A DNA stretch of 64,000 nucleotides from Candidatus Saccharimonadota bacterium (GCA_027492465.1 JAPUET010000024.1:1-64000); one strand, 5' to 3'. Shown: positions 17,337-25,803, counted from the first letter of the stretch. Numbers and translations are program-made. The notes: generated from the sequence alone by a model not told the origin.

Positions 17337-17597
17337 TTAAATGAGTGTACAGGTTTTACCCCATTGAGCACCACAAACGAAATCTCCGTTTTTTACGAAC
17401 CCATTATAGGGTTCGTTTAGTTTATAAGACACTTCTGACCCCTTTCGAAAGTCTTTTCCAGTAGCTGTAATAGTGAAGTTAGAGAAGAAAATACGCATCA
17501 AACTATCCATAGCCTTCATATCGCGTATTTTGCCTAGAATAACAGGGGTACACTCGAAGAGTTTAAGATATTGTTCGTAGGTCGGGATAGCGGTCTT
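17337..17597 (-). pseudogene. 3' fragment of a third serine recombinase
   Basis: An open frame without a start encodes a recombinase C-terminus: YEQYLKLFECTPVILGKIRD, then MDSLMRIFFSNFTITATG, then SYKLNEPYNGFV. The LxxPFxxx end matches the tail of the intact recombinase at 44-1540 (SYILNDPFRTIV). Everything upstream of 17597 is missing. It marks the probable right edge of the mobile region; the next gene is ordinary chromosome. The flanking 17205-17336 and 17598-17698 stretches hold no other gene. Confidence 0.72.
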
Positions 17598-17686
17598 TTA
17601 GGCCGTCTCTTTGCTTCAGGCTTTCTGGTAGTCATTTTTAAGCCCCGATGTAAGTCAATGGACTCAATGGATGCCGTCTTATTTGT

Positions 17687-17692
17687 TATCAT
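17687..17692 (+). promoter_or_regulatory. -10 box of the FMN-binding protein gene
   Basis: TATCAT ends 6 nt before the ATG at 17699; no Shine-Dalgarno sequence, so a leaderless mRNA is likely. Confidence 0.45.
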
Positions 17693-17698
17693 AAGTGT

Positions 17699-18166
17699 AT
17701 GAATATCGAAGACGTAGTAAGGCAGAATCTCGACAACACAATCCATATGTCACTTGGAACAAGCCGCGATAACATGCCCTGGGTATGTGAAGTTCATTTT
17801 GCGTATGACGACAGTCTTAATATCTACTGGCGCTCATTGAAATCTCGGCGACACAGTGAAGATATTGCTATAAATCCGAATGTAGCTGGTAACATTGTGA
17901 AGCAACACGCACTCGATGAATATCCACTTGGTGTTTACTTTGAAGGCACGGCAGAGTTGCTTGAAGCAGGAGAGGAGCAGAATAAGGCGTTCGGGCTTCT
18001 TCGTGATAGAGTCCATGCTTCTGATACAGCTATTGAAGATGCTGCTAAAGATGACGGACACAAGTTCTATAAGATTACTGTTAAGAATTGGTATGTGTTT
18101 GGCAAGTTGGATGATAATGGTGGTCAGAAGCACCGACTTGAATGGAATGGCGGTAGGAGCGTATGA
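17699..18166 (+). CDS. Pyridoxamine 5'-phosphate oxidase-like FMN-binding protein
   Basis: 155 aa, split-barrel fold of the PNPOx-like/YhbP group. Typical marks are MSLGTSRDNMPWVCEVHFAYDD (first strands), WRSLKSRRHSEDIAINPNVAG and GVYFEGTAELL. Such proteins bind FMN, heme or F420 and often act as reductases; no precise substrate can be given. First gene of a short operon; its stop overlaps the cupin start by 4 nt (ATGA). Confidence 0.85.
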   Translation: MNIEDVVRQNLDNTIHMSLGTSRDNMPWVCEVHFAYDDSLNIYWRSLKSRRHSEDIAINPNVAGNIVKQHALDEYPLGVYFEGTAELLEAGEEQNKAFGLLRDRVHASDTAIEDAAKDDGHKFYKITVKNWYVFGKLDDNGGQKHRLEWNGGRSV

Positions 18167-18483
18167 GTTTACACGAAGACCGAACTGATGACGCAATTAA
18201 CATCGCCCCCGACTTACACACTGTCATTTACGAAGATGACAAGATGTGTGTTTTGAAGGTTGCTGTTCCTGCGGGCGCGACTGCCGACATGCACTGGCAT
18301 CCTCATAACATTAATTTCGTTCTTTCCGCGGGGACACTAGAGTTCAGCAAGCCAGACGGTAGCATTGTTACTGTCGAACTATCTAAAGACCAAGTTACTT
18401 CTGCAACGAGCGATAGTTTTCATGCCGTTAAGAATACTGGCGATACGACCGTCGAGACGATTCAAGTAGAATTGAAGTACTGA
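18163..18483 (+). CDS. Small cupin-domain protein
   Basis: 106 aa, one cupin barrel. HWHPHNINFVLSAGTLEF gives the first metal-binding motif (His-x-His-x) and the later DSFHAVKNTGDTTVE the second His. Probably binds a metal ion; the reaction is unknown. Coupled to the upstream FMN-binding gene by ATGA and 4 nt before the next gene. Confidence 0.85.
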   Translation: MSLHEDRTDDAINIAPDLHTVIYEDDKMCVLKVAVPAGATADMHWHPHNINFVLSAGTLEFSKPDGSIVTVELSKDQVTSATSDSFHAVKNTGDTTVETIQVELKY

Positions 18484-18487
18484 GCAA

Positions 18488-19126
18488 GTGAAGAAGGTCT
18501 TATTTATTCATCGTTCGGTAGGTCATCATTTACTGCAGTACGGCAAATTGAGGGATTTATTGAACTCAGGCGCTGTTGAGCTTGACGACTACGATAACAA
18601 CAATGGTCTCTTAACTCGTAGTAATGGCAAGGTCGAAAAGAACGTCATTCAAATGCCAGGTAACAATACTAATCCCGATAATCTGGCTGATTTTTTTGCT
18701 TCGTGGGCGACTATACTTGATGATTACGACCTTATTATCTTCAAGTCGTGCTACCCGAATAGTCACATTAAAAACGAAGCACAGCTCGACGAGATAAAGA
18801 ACAGCTACAATAACATCCTCCAGTCTTTCAAGGAACATGACAAAGACCTGGTTATTATTACAACTCCGCCACTACGACCTTTATCAACAAACTCTACGGA
18901 GGCGAAACTGGCGAGCGATTTAGCCAAATGGCTTGTTGGATTGTTTCAAGATAATGTTATGGTCTTCGACCTGCACCATCTTTATTCAGAAGCAGCAGGA
19001 AAGTATGCGGGTATGCTCAAGCAAGAATATCGCCGACTATTGCCTTGGGATAACCATCCAAATGCGAAAGCGCATCAAACCGCAGCTCCAATCCTGGCAA
19101 AACTAATTGTTAGTAAATTATCTTAA
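18488..19126 (+). CDS. SGNH/GDSL-like hydrolase
   Basis: 212 aa from a GTG start. The opening VLFIHRSVGHHLL puts a Ser in the usual first block, a TTPPL block lies near 125, and the C-terminal DNHPNAKAHQTAAPIL supplies the Asp-x-x-His pair of SGNH hydrolases. The second-block Gly and third-block Asn are less clear. Probably an esterase or lipase-type hydrolase acting in the cytoplasm, as there is no signal peptide. Third gene of the operon, followed by a strong terminator. Confidence 0.68.
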   Translation: MKKVLFIHRSVGHHLLQYGKLRDLLNSGAVELDDYDNNNGLLTRSNGKVEKNVIQMPGNNTNPDNLADFFASWATILDDYDLIIFKSCYPNSHIKNEAQLDEIKNSYNNILQSFKEHDKDLVIITTPPLRPLSTNSTEAKLASDLAKWLVGLFQDNVMVFDLHHLYSEAAGKYAGMLKQEYRRLLPWDNHPNAKAHQTAAPILAKLIVSKLS

Positions 19127-19228
19127 CCATCTTTTCTGGCTTACTAAGAAAGTCAGCTAGATTTGGAACTGTCAGTTCAAGCGGGTGTTCAACTATATAC
19201 TCAAAAAGTTTAAGTAAATTCTGTAAAG

Positions 19229-19279
19229 TTGCACCACGAAAACAGTCCTAGTTTATCTAGGGATTTTTTCGTGGTGCAA
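19229..19279. terminator. Long hairpin, bidirectional terminator
   Basis: TTGCACCACGAAAA (19229-19242) pairs with TTTTTCGTGGTGCAA (19265-19279), with an inner TCCTAG/CTAGGGA stem. A and T runs on both sides let it work in either direction. It separates the 17699-19126 operon from the next gene. Confidence 0.8.
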
Positions 19280-19334
19280 TGCAGCTTCTCTAGACCCTGA
19301 CCTCATCAAATAAAAAATAGAGCATCAAATTTGT

Positions 19335-19340
19335 TATTAT
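19335..19340 (+). promoter_or_regulatory. -10 box of the S51 peptidase gene
   Basis: TATTAT ends 6 nt before the ATG at 19347. Confidence 0.42.
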
Positions 19341-19346
19341 ATAATT

Positions 19347-20015
19347 ATGAAATTTGTCCTGTGCTCCGAGGGATTCCATACGCCAGATACCGTAGATGCA
19401 TGCGTTAAGTTAGTTGGCAAGCCGCAAGACCAAATATCTATCGGCATTATCAACGAAGCCTATGCTGTTGAAGAAGGTGACAAACGCTGGGTATTGGATA
19501 ACTTAAACGCCGTGGCTAATAACTTTAGTGGTGAAATAGATATCATTAATCTACTAGCACTTTCACTAGAAGAAGTAGAAAAACGATTAGCTGATAAGGA
19601 TGTAATTTTTGTAGTAGGCGGCAACACCGATTATCTTATGGCCGTTTACCAGAAAACAGGCTTCGATAAATTACTCCCAAAGCTTCTGGCCACAAAAGTA
19701 TATGTTGGCAGTAGCGCTGGCTCAATGGTTATCGGTAAGCGCATTTCAGAAGCCGCCTATAAACTCATTTACGGTGAAGACGGTAGATATGGTATAGAAG
19801 AATACGTTGGCCTTGTTGACCTATCAATTATGCCACACCTCGACTCGCCCCATTTTCCGAATCGTAAAGAAAGCCTACTAGACATTGCGGGAAGTTTTCA
19901 GGGTAAAGTGTATGGCCTCCGTGATGATAGTGCAGTAGTAGTGGATGGTGAAAGGATTTTTACGATCGGAAGCGAACCAATTATTATTCAGAAGGGCGAA
20001 TTGATTAGTGGTTAG
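19347..20015 (+). CDS. Peptidase S51 family protein (dipeptidase E-like)
   Basis: 222 aa, class I glutamine-amidotransferase-like fold. VIFVVGGNTDYLM (near 90) and VGSSAGSMVIG (near 123, nucleophile Ser in GSSAGS) are the S51 signature. His in LSIMPHLDSPH may be the catalytic partner. Members remove N-terminal Asp-containing dipeptides, but the substrate here is not shown. Single gene between two hairpins, preceded by a leaderless-type promoter. Confidence 0.88.
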   Translation: MKFVLCSEGFHTPDTVDACVKLVGKPQDQISIGIINEAYAVEEGDKRWVLDNLNAVANNFSGEIDIINLLALSLEEVEKRLADKDVIFVVGGNTDYLMAVYQKTGFDKLLPKLLATKVYVGSSAGSMVIGKRISEAAYKLIYGEDGRYGIEEYVGLVDLSIMPHLDSPHFPNRKESLLDIAGSFQGKVYGLRDDSAVVVDGERIFTIGSEPIIIQKGELISG

Positions 20016-20047
20016 CCACTAGAGCCTTTACTCTTATAGCCAACTGA

Positions 20048-20095
20048 CTAAACCACGAGAAATCCGACCCTATGATGGGATTCTTCGTGGTTTAG
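20048..20095. terminator. Inverted repeat after the S51 gene
   Basis: CTAAACCACGA at 20048 pairs with TCGTGGTTTAG ending at 20095; an inner AAATCC/GGGATT stem completes a long imperfect hairpin. It lies 32 bp after the stop and probably ends the transcript, though no long T run follows. Confidence 0.6.
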
Positions 20096-20128
20096 GGCTG
20101 AGCCCCAGTTCCTTTGGATATATTTTGG

Positions 20129-20134
20129 TATGAT
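20129..20134 (+). promoter_or_regulatory. -10 box that decides the hydrolase start
   Basis: TATGAT ends 7 nt before the ATG at 20142 and overlaps the alternative ATGs at 20130 and 20133, which makes 20142 the likely start. Confidence 0.45.
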
Positions 20135-20141
20135 GAGATAC

Positions 20142-20705
20142 ATGAGAACAGCGATTATTCTTCACGGCACGCTTGGTTCGCCAGATGGCAACTGGTTTCA
20201 ATGGCTAAAGAAGGAGCTTGAAAAGAGAAGTGTGGATGTATGGTTGCCACAATTACCGCACGCCGAGCAGCCAAGCCTTAGAGAGTGGTTGCAATTCGTA
20301 AAAGAGCAGTGTCCGTTTCCTATAAATGAGGAAACGCTAATTGTTGGGCACTCAAGCGGTGCTATACTGGCGCTAGTAGTAGCAGAGAACAATATGGAAA
20401 AGATTGGTGCGATTATTGACGTATCGGTTTTTCATCATAACTCACTTCGATGGCAGCCAAATGATAGGCTTTTTGATGTTCAATTTAACTGGACCGCCAT
20501 ACATCAAGGCGTGAATGAGTTATTGTTCATTCACTCAGACAACGACCCGTATGTACCGCTTAATCAAGCAGAATACGTAGCTACTAACACTGATGGCGAG
20601 ATGATCGTTATTCCAGGCGAAGGTCACTTCAACTTAGAGCGAAGCGCGAAGTACAAACAATTTCCTAAACTGCTAGAAATATTAGAAGAAAGAAGGTTCG
20701 TTTAG
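20142..20705 (+). CDS. RBBP9/YdeN-type serine hydrolase
   Basis: About 187 aa. The opening MRTAIILHGTLGSPDGNW, nucleophile elbow GHSSG (near 78), acid in HSDNDPYVPL and catalytic His in GEGHF match the RBBP9/YdeN hydrolases. The family cuts serine-type substrates; the real substrate is unknown. It is followed after 1 nt by an aldo/keto reductase. A paralogue lies at 48297. Confidence 0.87.
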   Translation: MRTAIILHGTLGSPDGNWFQWLKKELEKRSVDVWLPQLPHAEQPSLREWLQFVKEQCPFPINEETLIVGHSSGAILALVVAENNMEKIGAIIDVSVFHHNSLRWQPNDRLFDVQFNWTAIHQGVNELLFIHSDNDPYVPLNQAEYVATNTDGEMIVIPGEGHFNLERSAKYKQFPKLLEILEERRFV

Positions 20706-20706
20706 T

Positions 20707-21543
20707 ATGAAGACAAAATCAGGTAAGTCACTTTTCCCAATCGGCATAGGTACCTGGAATATCGGTGGGACATTCGCTGCTAACCCAAGCGCCAAATATA
20801 AAGGCGCCGAGCCAGACTATGACAATGAGGCAGCCGAGATTGAGGCTATACGCTACTCAATTTCCAAAGGGCAGAACCATATCGATTGCGCCGAGCTATA
20901 TGGAGCGTTTCATACCGATGAAGTGGTGGGTAAAGCTATAGCTGGTCTGAGCCGAGAAGATTTATATATAGCAGATAAACTCTGGAAGACGAGCGTTGGT
21001 AAAGGATTGGTACGAGCAACAGTTGAGCAAATGCTAGAGAAGCTGGGCACTGAATACCTAGATATGCTCTATATTCACGCACCTTGGGATGAAGTGAGCT
21101 GGCAAGAGGCCATCCCGCAAATAGATGAATTGATTAATGAAGGAGTTGTTCGCGATTTCGGAGTTAGTAACTTCACGGTTGGAGATATGGAACAAACGCG
21201 TCAAATCGCCAAGCATCCTATTGTGGCGAACCAGATGAACTACAATGCGCTTTATAAGAGTGAGGTTACTCAAGAATTTCAAGATTACTGCCGAAAAAAT
21301 GATATACAAGTTATCGCTTATCAACCATTCAAGAGACAAGAGGTTTTGAACGATAAAACTATCCGGAGTATTGCAGAAGCTCATGGTGCCGCGCCAGCAC
21401 AAATTGCCTTAGCCTGGCTACTGACACAAAATACGCTACCAATCCCTAAGTCTATTAACAAGCGTCACATTGATGAGAACGTAAGTGCGGTGAACATAGT
21501 ATTATCAGAACACGAAATGAAGCAACTGAACGAAAGGATGTAA
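20707..21543 (+). CDS. Aldo/keto reductase
   Basis: 278 aa, full length. Catalytic tetrad in place: Asp in HIDCAELYG with the Tyr of the same block (near 57-62), Lys in DKLWK (near 92) and His in YIHAPW (near 121). NADPH-binding motif PIPKSINKRHI near the end. Reduces small carbonyl compounds; substrate unknown. Sits in a run of four same-strand genes (hydrolase, AKR, RidA, C39-like), all within a few nucleotides of each other, which suggests co-transcription for clearing reactive small molecules (inference). Confidence 0.93.
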   Translation: MKTKSGKSLFPIGIGTWNIGGTFAANPSAKYKGAEPDYDNEAAEIEAIRYSISKGQNHIDCAELYGAFHTDEVVGKAIAGLSREDLYIADKLWKTSVGKGLVRATVEQMLEKLGTEYLDMLYIHAPWDEVSWQEAIPQIDELINEGVVRDFGVSNFTVGDMEQTRQIAKHPIVANQMNYNALYKSEVTQEFQDYCRKNDIQVIAYQPFKRQEVLNDKTIRSIAEAHGAAPAQIALAWLLTQNTLPIPKSINKRHIDENVSAVNIVLSEHEMKQLNERM

Positions 21544-21547
21544 GCAC

Positions 21548-21919
21548 ATGAAACAGCCAGTAGCAACTCACAATGCGCCAGACGCGCCATTTCTATCACA
21601 GGCAATCATCAGTAATGGTGTTATCTATGTCTCCGGGCAGATACATAATAGGCCAGACGGCTCTCTGGCTGAGGGCTCTGTGGCAGAAAAATTAGACCAG
21701 ATCGTGCAAAATATCATCGAGATACTAAAAGCCGCAGACGCAACAGTGAATGACATTGTTAAAGTGGTGATTTATGTAACGAATCTATCACAGATGCCAG
21801 AGCTTAATGAAGCCTACCTCACCTATTTCAAAGAACCCTTCCCTGTGCGTGAGGCGGTATGCGTAAAGGCTCTGCCACTCGGCGCAAGTATAGAAATTAG
21901 CGTGGTAGCCGCCAAATGA
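21548..21919 (+). CDS. RidA family enamine/imine deaminase
   Basis: 123 aa, typical length. Landmarks are ISNGVIYVSGQI, the IEILKAADATVNDIVKVVIYVTN core and the C-terminal FPVREAVCVKALPLGASIEI with the catalytic Arg before the VxVxxLPxGAxIEI motif. Hydrolyses reactive enamines and imines to keto acids. The stop overlaps the next start by 4 nt (ATGA). Confidence 0.93.
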   Translation: MKQPVATHNAPDAPFLSQAIISNGVIYVSGQIHNRPDGSLAEGSVAEKLDQIVQNIIEILKAADATVNDIVKVVIYVTNLSQMPELNEAYLTYFKEPFPVREAVCVKALPLGASIEISVVAAK

Positions 21920-22641
21920 AAAAAATCGAACACAAAATAGTTCATCAATATCAGCCTACTAACACGACCTGTAGTCCGACGGCACTCAGTATGCTGCTTG
22001 GCTCTTACGGCAAGCACTTTACCGTCGATGAAATATCCAGCAAGGTTCCTCAGGTTTATAACGAAGATAATGAGCCGTTCGGAACCATAAACCAACAGAT
22101 GGCAACATGGTGCATATCGCTGGGATTCGATGTTTCGCTCTACACGTTTGACTGCCAGGTTATTGACCAGTCATGGGCTGAGCTACCCGAAAAAAAGTTA
22201 CTCGAGCGACTTGATGCAAGAAAAAATGGGTGGACTGTCCCCTCTCTGGGTGTCGTGTGGACAAGAGCTTACGCACAGTCGTATAGTGATTTCATCAAGG
22301 CGGGCGGCAAGTTGACTATTCAACCAGCAGTCACTACTAAATTACTCTACAGCCTACTCCGGAACGGGCCAATCCTTCCCTGCCTGAGTTTTAGCACTCT
22401 CTACGGTGCAGGCCGTACAGAAAATCTTGGCGAGCACGATTCTAGCGACAACGATATTAACGGTAGAGCATGGAATCATAGCGTGGTTATTTATGGCAAC
22501 GACGAAAATGGAAACTTCTTAGTAGCAGACCCGTTCAAAAAACCGGGCATGCACGTAGTCGAACCTGAACGCATGATAGCTGCAATTTCTACGGGACAGA
22601 TTGAATGCGATAATCTCATTTTTCAATTAAATACAAAATGA
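21916..22641 (+). CDS. C39-like peptidase family protein
   Basis: 241 aa. The N-terminal QYQPTNTTCSPTALSMLLGSYG carries the catalytic Cys of the C39-like (Peptidase_C39_2) fold; His in WNHSVVIYG and Asp in VADPF complete the set. There is no signal peptide or transporter part, so it is a stand-alone cytoplasmic enzyme; whether it cuts peptides is unproven. Coupled to the RidA gene by ATGA. Confidence 0.85.
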   Translation: MKKIEHKIVHQYQPTNTTCSPTALSMLLGSYGKHFTVDEISSKVPQVYNEDNEPFGTINQQMATWCISLGFDVSLYTFDCQVIDQSWAELPEKKLLERLDARKNGWTVPSLGVVWTRAYAQSYSDFIKAGGKLTIQPAVTTKLLYSLLRNGPILPCLSFSTLYGAGRTENLGEHDSSDNDINGRAWNHSVVIYGNDENGNFLVADPFKKPGMHVVEPERMIAAISTGQIECDNLIFQLNTK

Positions 22642-22695
22642 TCAAATGAAAAACTTTTTGTCTTGAACGTGCTCGCTATTCGGTAAAAGATTAGA

Positions 22696-23127
22696 CTATT
22701 TCTCTACTTCGACTTTCTCAACAACGCCGTTATTAACAGTTAAATTAAGTCGGCCAGGCGAAAAGTCCATCGTTACGGGAAGCCCCTCACCGTTACGCAT
22801 GACAACACGAGCAGCTTTCTTTTCATTTGCCGCCTTCTGAAGAGCGTCTTGTTCGGACAGCCCCACATAGCCAGTCGCCTCACCGGTGTCAGTTTTATTA
22901 CCGCTTGTAATACTATTGTTGATGTAGGTTTTTCCATTAATGATGCACTGTTCAGGATAGCTTTCGGCAATTGTTCCTCCGGCATCTTTACATTGCTCAT
23001 AAGTTTCTACCTTTTTACCGGGAGTAATGTTAACCAGCACCATCGCCGTTATGCCTAAGAGTATAACTATAAATATTGCTATTATTACGCCACGCTTTAT
23101 AGGGCGGTGAGTTGTCGTTTTTGTCAT
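22696..23127 (-). CDS. Membrane-anchored protein with I78-inhibitor-like domain
   Basis: 143 aa. One N-terminal membrane helix (about 12-32), then CKDAGGTIAESYPEQC, a short two-Cys module seen in many CPR proteins, then GYVGLSEQDALQKAANE ... RVVMRNGEGLPVTMDFSPGRLNLTVNNGVVEKV, which matches the peptidase-inhibitor I78 pattern. An extracytoplasmic protease inhibitor is possible. GGAGATAA-type ribosome site upstream of the ATG. Confidence 0.72.
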   Translation of the reverse strand: MTKTTTHRPIKRGVIIAIFIVILLGITAMVLVNITPGKKVETYEQCKDAGGTIAESYPEQCIINGKTYINNSITSGNKTDTGEATGYVGLSEQDALQKAANEKKAARVVMRNGEGLPVTMDFSPGRLNLTVNNGVVEKVEVEK

Positions 23128-23166
23128 ACCTTATCTCCTTGTTACTATACCGGCGATTGCCAGCCT

Positions 23167-23595
23167 TTACTTCACAACATATGCCTTTTTCAAATCTTCG
23201 TAGGCAACACCAGCAAGCTCTTCAAGCACTGCTAGGTCTATATCGCTGAGACGTTTTACGTAAATGCATCCTTTACCAGTTTTAAACTTACCGAGGCGAT
23301 TCATAATATCAGGATAGCCTTGGGCATCCATGGTAATGTATAGCGAAAATGCCGCTTTTCGCGGGGAGAATCCCATACTAAACCAATCGCCTTCGCGCCC
23401 ACTCGGTGAAACATAATGCCAGTCGCCAAACCCAATCATGGTTGGCCCCCACATTTTCGGTTCATGATTGGTAATCTTTTTCATCATGTCAATTAAAACA
23501 AGACTGTCTTTACGTTTTTCAGCACTATCTACCGTAGTATCAATAAATTCAAATGGACTTTGTTCAGTTGCGGATGTCTTGTTCTGATTGGCCAT
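23167..23595 (-). CDS. DUF1801 family protein
   Basis: About 142 aa. KMWGPTMIGFGDWHY, then KAAFSLYITM, GKFKTGKGCIYVKRLSDID match the DUF1801 (YdhG-like) fold, a small alpha-beta protein of unknown function. Start set to 23595 because a perfect TATAAT (23603-23608) ends 7 nt upstream; the ATG at 23604 would lie in the -10 box. Confidence 0.85.
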   Translation of the reverse strand: MANQNKTSATEQSPFEFIDTTVDSAEKRKDSLVLIDMMKKITNHEPKMWGPTMIGFGDWHYVSPSGREGDWFSMGFSPRKAAFSLYITMDAQGYPDIMNRLGKFKTGKGCIYVKRLSDIDLAVLEELAGVAYEDLKKAYVVK

Positions 23596-23602
23596 GTAGC
23601 CC

Positions 23603-23608
23603 ATTATA
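23603..23608 (-). promoter_or_regulatory. -10 box of the DUF1801 gene
   Basis: TATAAT on the minus strand, 7 nt before the ATG at 23595; leaderless layout. Confidence 0.5.
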
Positions 23609-23709
23609 TTCTCTTATTTACGCCCACACAAATATACATCCAGAGAGAACTGGCGATGCCATGAAAAGCGCTTATTCCTAGAACCAACCACCTATGCTAC
23701 TCTATAAAA

Positions 23710-24351
23710 ATGAAGCTTTCCAAATCCGAACTCGCCGAGGCGCAAATTGCCCTATTCGTCGCCATCGTGCTCCAAGTAGTAGTATGGCGCATTAATCACC
23801 AAGTATTTTCCGATTTTCAGTATGTGATTGTTGCAGTCGAGGTTGCACTTGCTATTGTATTAGGCTTAACAGCAAACTTTCGCAAATCCCGCGGCCGCGC
23901 ACTGCATCATGCCTCAGCTACCGTGCTCATTGCCTTCGTCACGATTGCGAATTTTGCCTCGCTTGCCGTTGTCGTGTACGCGCTCATTCATGGCACCATT
24001 GCAAACGGTACGGCACTTCTGGGTTCGGCAATCGCCATCTTTTTTACAAATGTTATCGTATATGCGCTATGGTATTGGGAAATCGACAGTCCGGCTTTAA
24101 CCAATCGCCGGTGGACAAAGTCCGACAAAGACTTTCAGTTCGTACAACAAAATCTGCCAGACGAATTCCCTTCTTGGAAACCTAAATTCGTTGATTATTT
24201 ATACATTTCTATCGTTAATTCGCTTAATGGTGCCACGATAGGTGCAAACCCTCTCACTGGCCACGCGAAGATGTTAATGGCAACTCAGGCAATTATTAGC
24301 ATGCTAACGTTGGCGCTTGTAGTTGCGCGATCGGTAGGGATTTTAGGCTAA
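23710..24351 (+). CDS. Conserved membrane protein with degenerate ion-channel-like pore
   Basis: 213 aa, five or six membrane segments. The last third reads FVDYLYISIVNSLNGATIGANPLTGHAKMLMATQAIISMLTLALVVAR, which follows the layout of a two-helix potassium-channel pore (DYLYxS, a filter-like loop, then the P-T-AK hinge and an inner helix) but lacks TVGYG or TTLGYGD. I recall a similar actinobacterial membrane family with SPTDTMP in this loop. Function unknown. Its stop interlocks with that of the convergent metallopeptidase. Confidence 0.68.
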   Translation: MKLSKSELAEAQIALFVAIVLQVVVWRINHQVFSDFQYVIVAVEVALAIVLGLTANFRKSRGRALHHASATVLIAFVTIANFASLAVVVYALIHGTIANGTALLGSAIAIFFTNVIVYALWYWEIDSPALTNRRWTKSDKDFQFVQQNLPDEFPSWKPKFVDYLYISIVNSLNGATIGANPLTGHAKMLMATQAIISMLTLALVVARSVGILG

Positions 24352-24743
24352 CGAGCTTTATGCCGCTCAATGACATGAATGCGATCGTGCCCAAGACCAT
24401 AATGATGAGCAATTTCATGCCACGCGGTGCGCTTAATCTGTTCGAAAAATGATTCGTCATCATGGGTAACGTAACGAATAGGATTTTTAAAAATAGTGAT
24501 TTTATCGGGCAAAACTCCGCTATAACCAGACGAAAACCGGGATGTTTGTGGCAGACCTTCGTATAAGCCGAGCAGTAGTTGGTCGTGGCGTACATGATTA
24601 CGCACCAGTTGCTCCTCGCTTGGATCGTCGGCGTACGTAATAGCCACATTATCGAGGTTTTTTATGTATTCATCAGGCAGCTCAGCAAGGGCCCGCTGAA
24701 TCAACAAGTCAAATTCTTCGTCAGTAACTTCACGCATTGTCAT
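24348..24743 (-). CDS. Zincin-like metallopeptidase family protein
   Basis: 131 aa, family PF06262. The zinc motif HEIAHHYGLGHDR (near 113-125) holds HExxH plus a third His. Other landmarks: LPDEYIKNLDNVAI and LLGLYEGLPQTSR. Cytoplasmic; substrates unknown. Start at 24743, with 24737 as an alternative. Confidence 0.9.
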   Translation of the reverse strand: MTMREVTDEEFDLLIQRALAELPDEYIKNLDNVAITYADDPSEEQLVRNHVRHDQLLLGLYEGLPQTSRFSSGYSGVLPDKITIFKNPIRYVTHDDESFFEQIKRTAWHEIAHHYGLGHDRIHVIERHKAR

Positions 24744-24817
24744 TTACATCATAGTACCAGCCCCACCCACACCTTGTCTAATTGAGGTAAGTTTAGTAAA
24801 ATATTAGGGATTAGCTT

Positions 24818-24894
24818 GGCGCTATAGCTCAGCCCGGTAGAGCAGAGGCCTGAAGAGCCTTGTGTCCCTAGTTCAAATCTAGGTGGCGCCACCA
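24818..24894 (+). tRNA. tRNA-Phe(GAA)
   Basis: Complete cloverleaf: acceptor GGCGCTA/TGGCGCC-type stem, D arm, anticodon loop CTGAAGA (GAA), T arm with GTTCAAATC and encoded CCA. Confidence 0.95.
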
Positions 24895-24932
24895 ACGTAA
24901 AATACCCTCCTATAAGCGAGGGTATTTTACGT
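24895..24932. terminator. Perfect 15-bp inverted repeat after tRNA-Phe
   Basis: ACGTAAAATACCCTC pairs with GAGGGTATTTTACGT across an 8-nt loop. It starts directly at the tRNA end and has A/T runs on both sides, so it can terminate in both directions. Confidence 0.85.
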
Positions 24933-24990
24933 TAGGCCAGTGAAGTCGGTTATACTTGCACGTCTACCCATAGCCTGCCATGATGTAATC

Positions 24991-25776
24991 ATGAGAAAGC
25001 CAGAGAATATCGCAGGTGTAGTGTACGACGTAGATGATACCCTATTAAACAGTCAACCTGATCCAGGAAACCCGCTTAGCAACCTCCACCAGGTATCGCG
25101 CCTCGAAGCACTCTACAAAGTAGCCGAGGAGCTTGGCGGCGATTATCTAAGCCTGCTACAAGTACAGGCACAAGAAAACTTTGATAGCTTTGCAGCGTCA
25201 CCCGTACACACGGTATCTGGCGCATTCTTCACACTGTTGAAAAATCGTGGGCTCATGACCGGTGATATTGACCCTCATAATCCCATCATTAAGCGCCTCG
25301 TCGAGCTAAAAGACGATGCTTATGGCAAATTGCTTACCGTCCACGGCCGTCCAGTGCTTGGTGCGGACAGCTTTGTACGCGACTTTTCCCATACGTTTGG
25401 TTTAGATGATAAAAATGCCATCGCTAGTACGGCAATCCTGCGTGATATCAAAACATTCCTTAGGATGCATGACCTTGCCCCTCTCTTTCCTGACGAGCGT
25501 ATTATTGATGCGTCACGAGTGACTCACCCCAAGCCCCACCCCGAAGCATTTGACAAAGCTTTCCAATCGCTTAGTCTCCCAGAACATGCACGCCGCAGTA
25601 CTATCGCGTTTGAAGACGACCCACGGGGGATGCTGTCTGCCCGCAAAGCTGGACTGTATATCTGCGCCATTACCACTCGTTACTCGGCAGACTTTCTAGC
25701 ATCGATCGAAGCAAAGCCAGACTATATTGCCAGCAGCTACGCGGAATTTCGCGAGTTCTTTGGGATGAGCGCCTAA
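24991..25776 (+). CDS. HAD-superfamily hydrolase
   Basis: 261 aa. Motif I is VVYDVDDTLLN (nucleophile Asp near residue 12), motif III Lys in THPKPHPEAF, and motif IV FEDDPRGMLSARKAG. The large helical insert between motif I and II fits a C1 cap. Phosphatase of unknown substrate. Start at the ATG at 24991; the frame open from 24940 includes a likely -10 box TATACT (24952-24957). Confidence 0.88.
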   Translation: MRKPENIAGVVYDVDDTLLNSQPDPGNPLSNLHQVSRLEALYKVAEELGGDYLSLLQVQAQENFDSFAASPVHTVSGAFFTLLKNRGLMTGDIDPHNPIIKRLVELKDDAYGKLLTVHGRPVLGADSFVRDFSHTFGLDDKNAIASTAILRDIKTFLRMHDLAPLFPDERIIDASRVTHPKPHPEAFDKAFQSLSLPEHARRSTIAFEDDPRGMLSARKAGLYICAITTRYSADFLASIEAKPDYIASSYAEFREFFGMSA

Positions 25777-25803
25777 AATATTTGGTATAATAATACAAAG
25801 CTT

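Noticed and set aside
12427-17351. Inverted 12-bp repeat TGTACACTCATT near both ends of the second element
   Set aside because: A 12-bp match is expected by chance many times in a 64-kb window; no further similarity extends from it.
1-17600. Conjugative element (ICE)
   Set aside because: No VirB/TraG-type, coupling-protein or relaxase genes apart from the Rep-like protein could be found.
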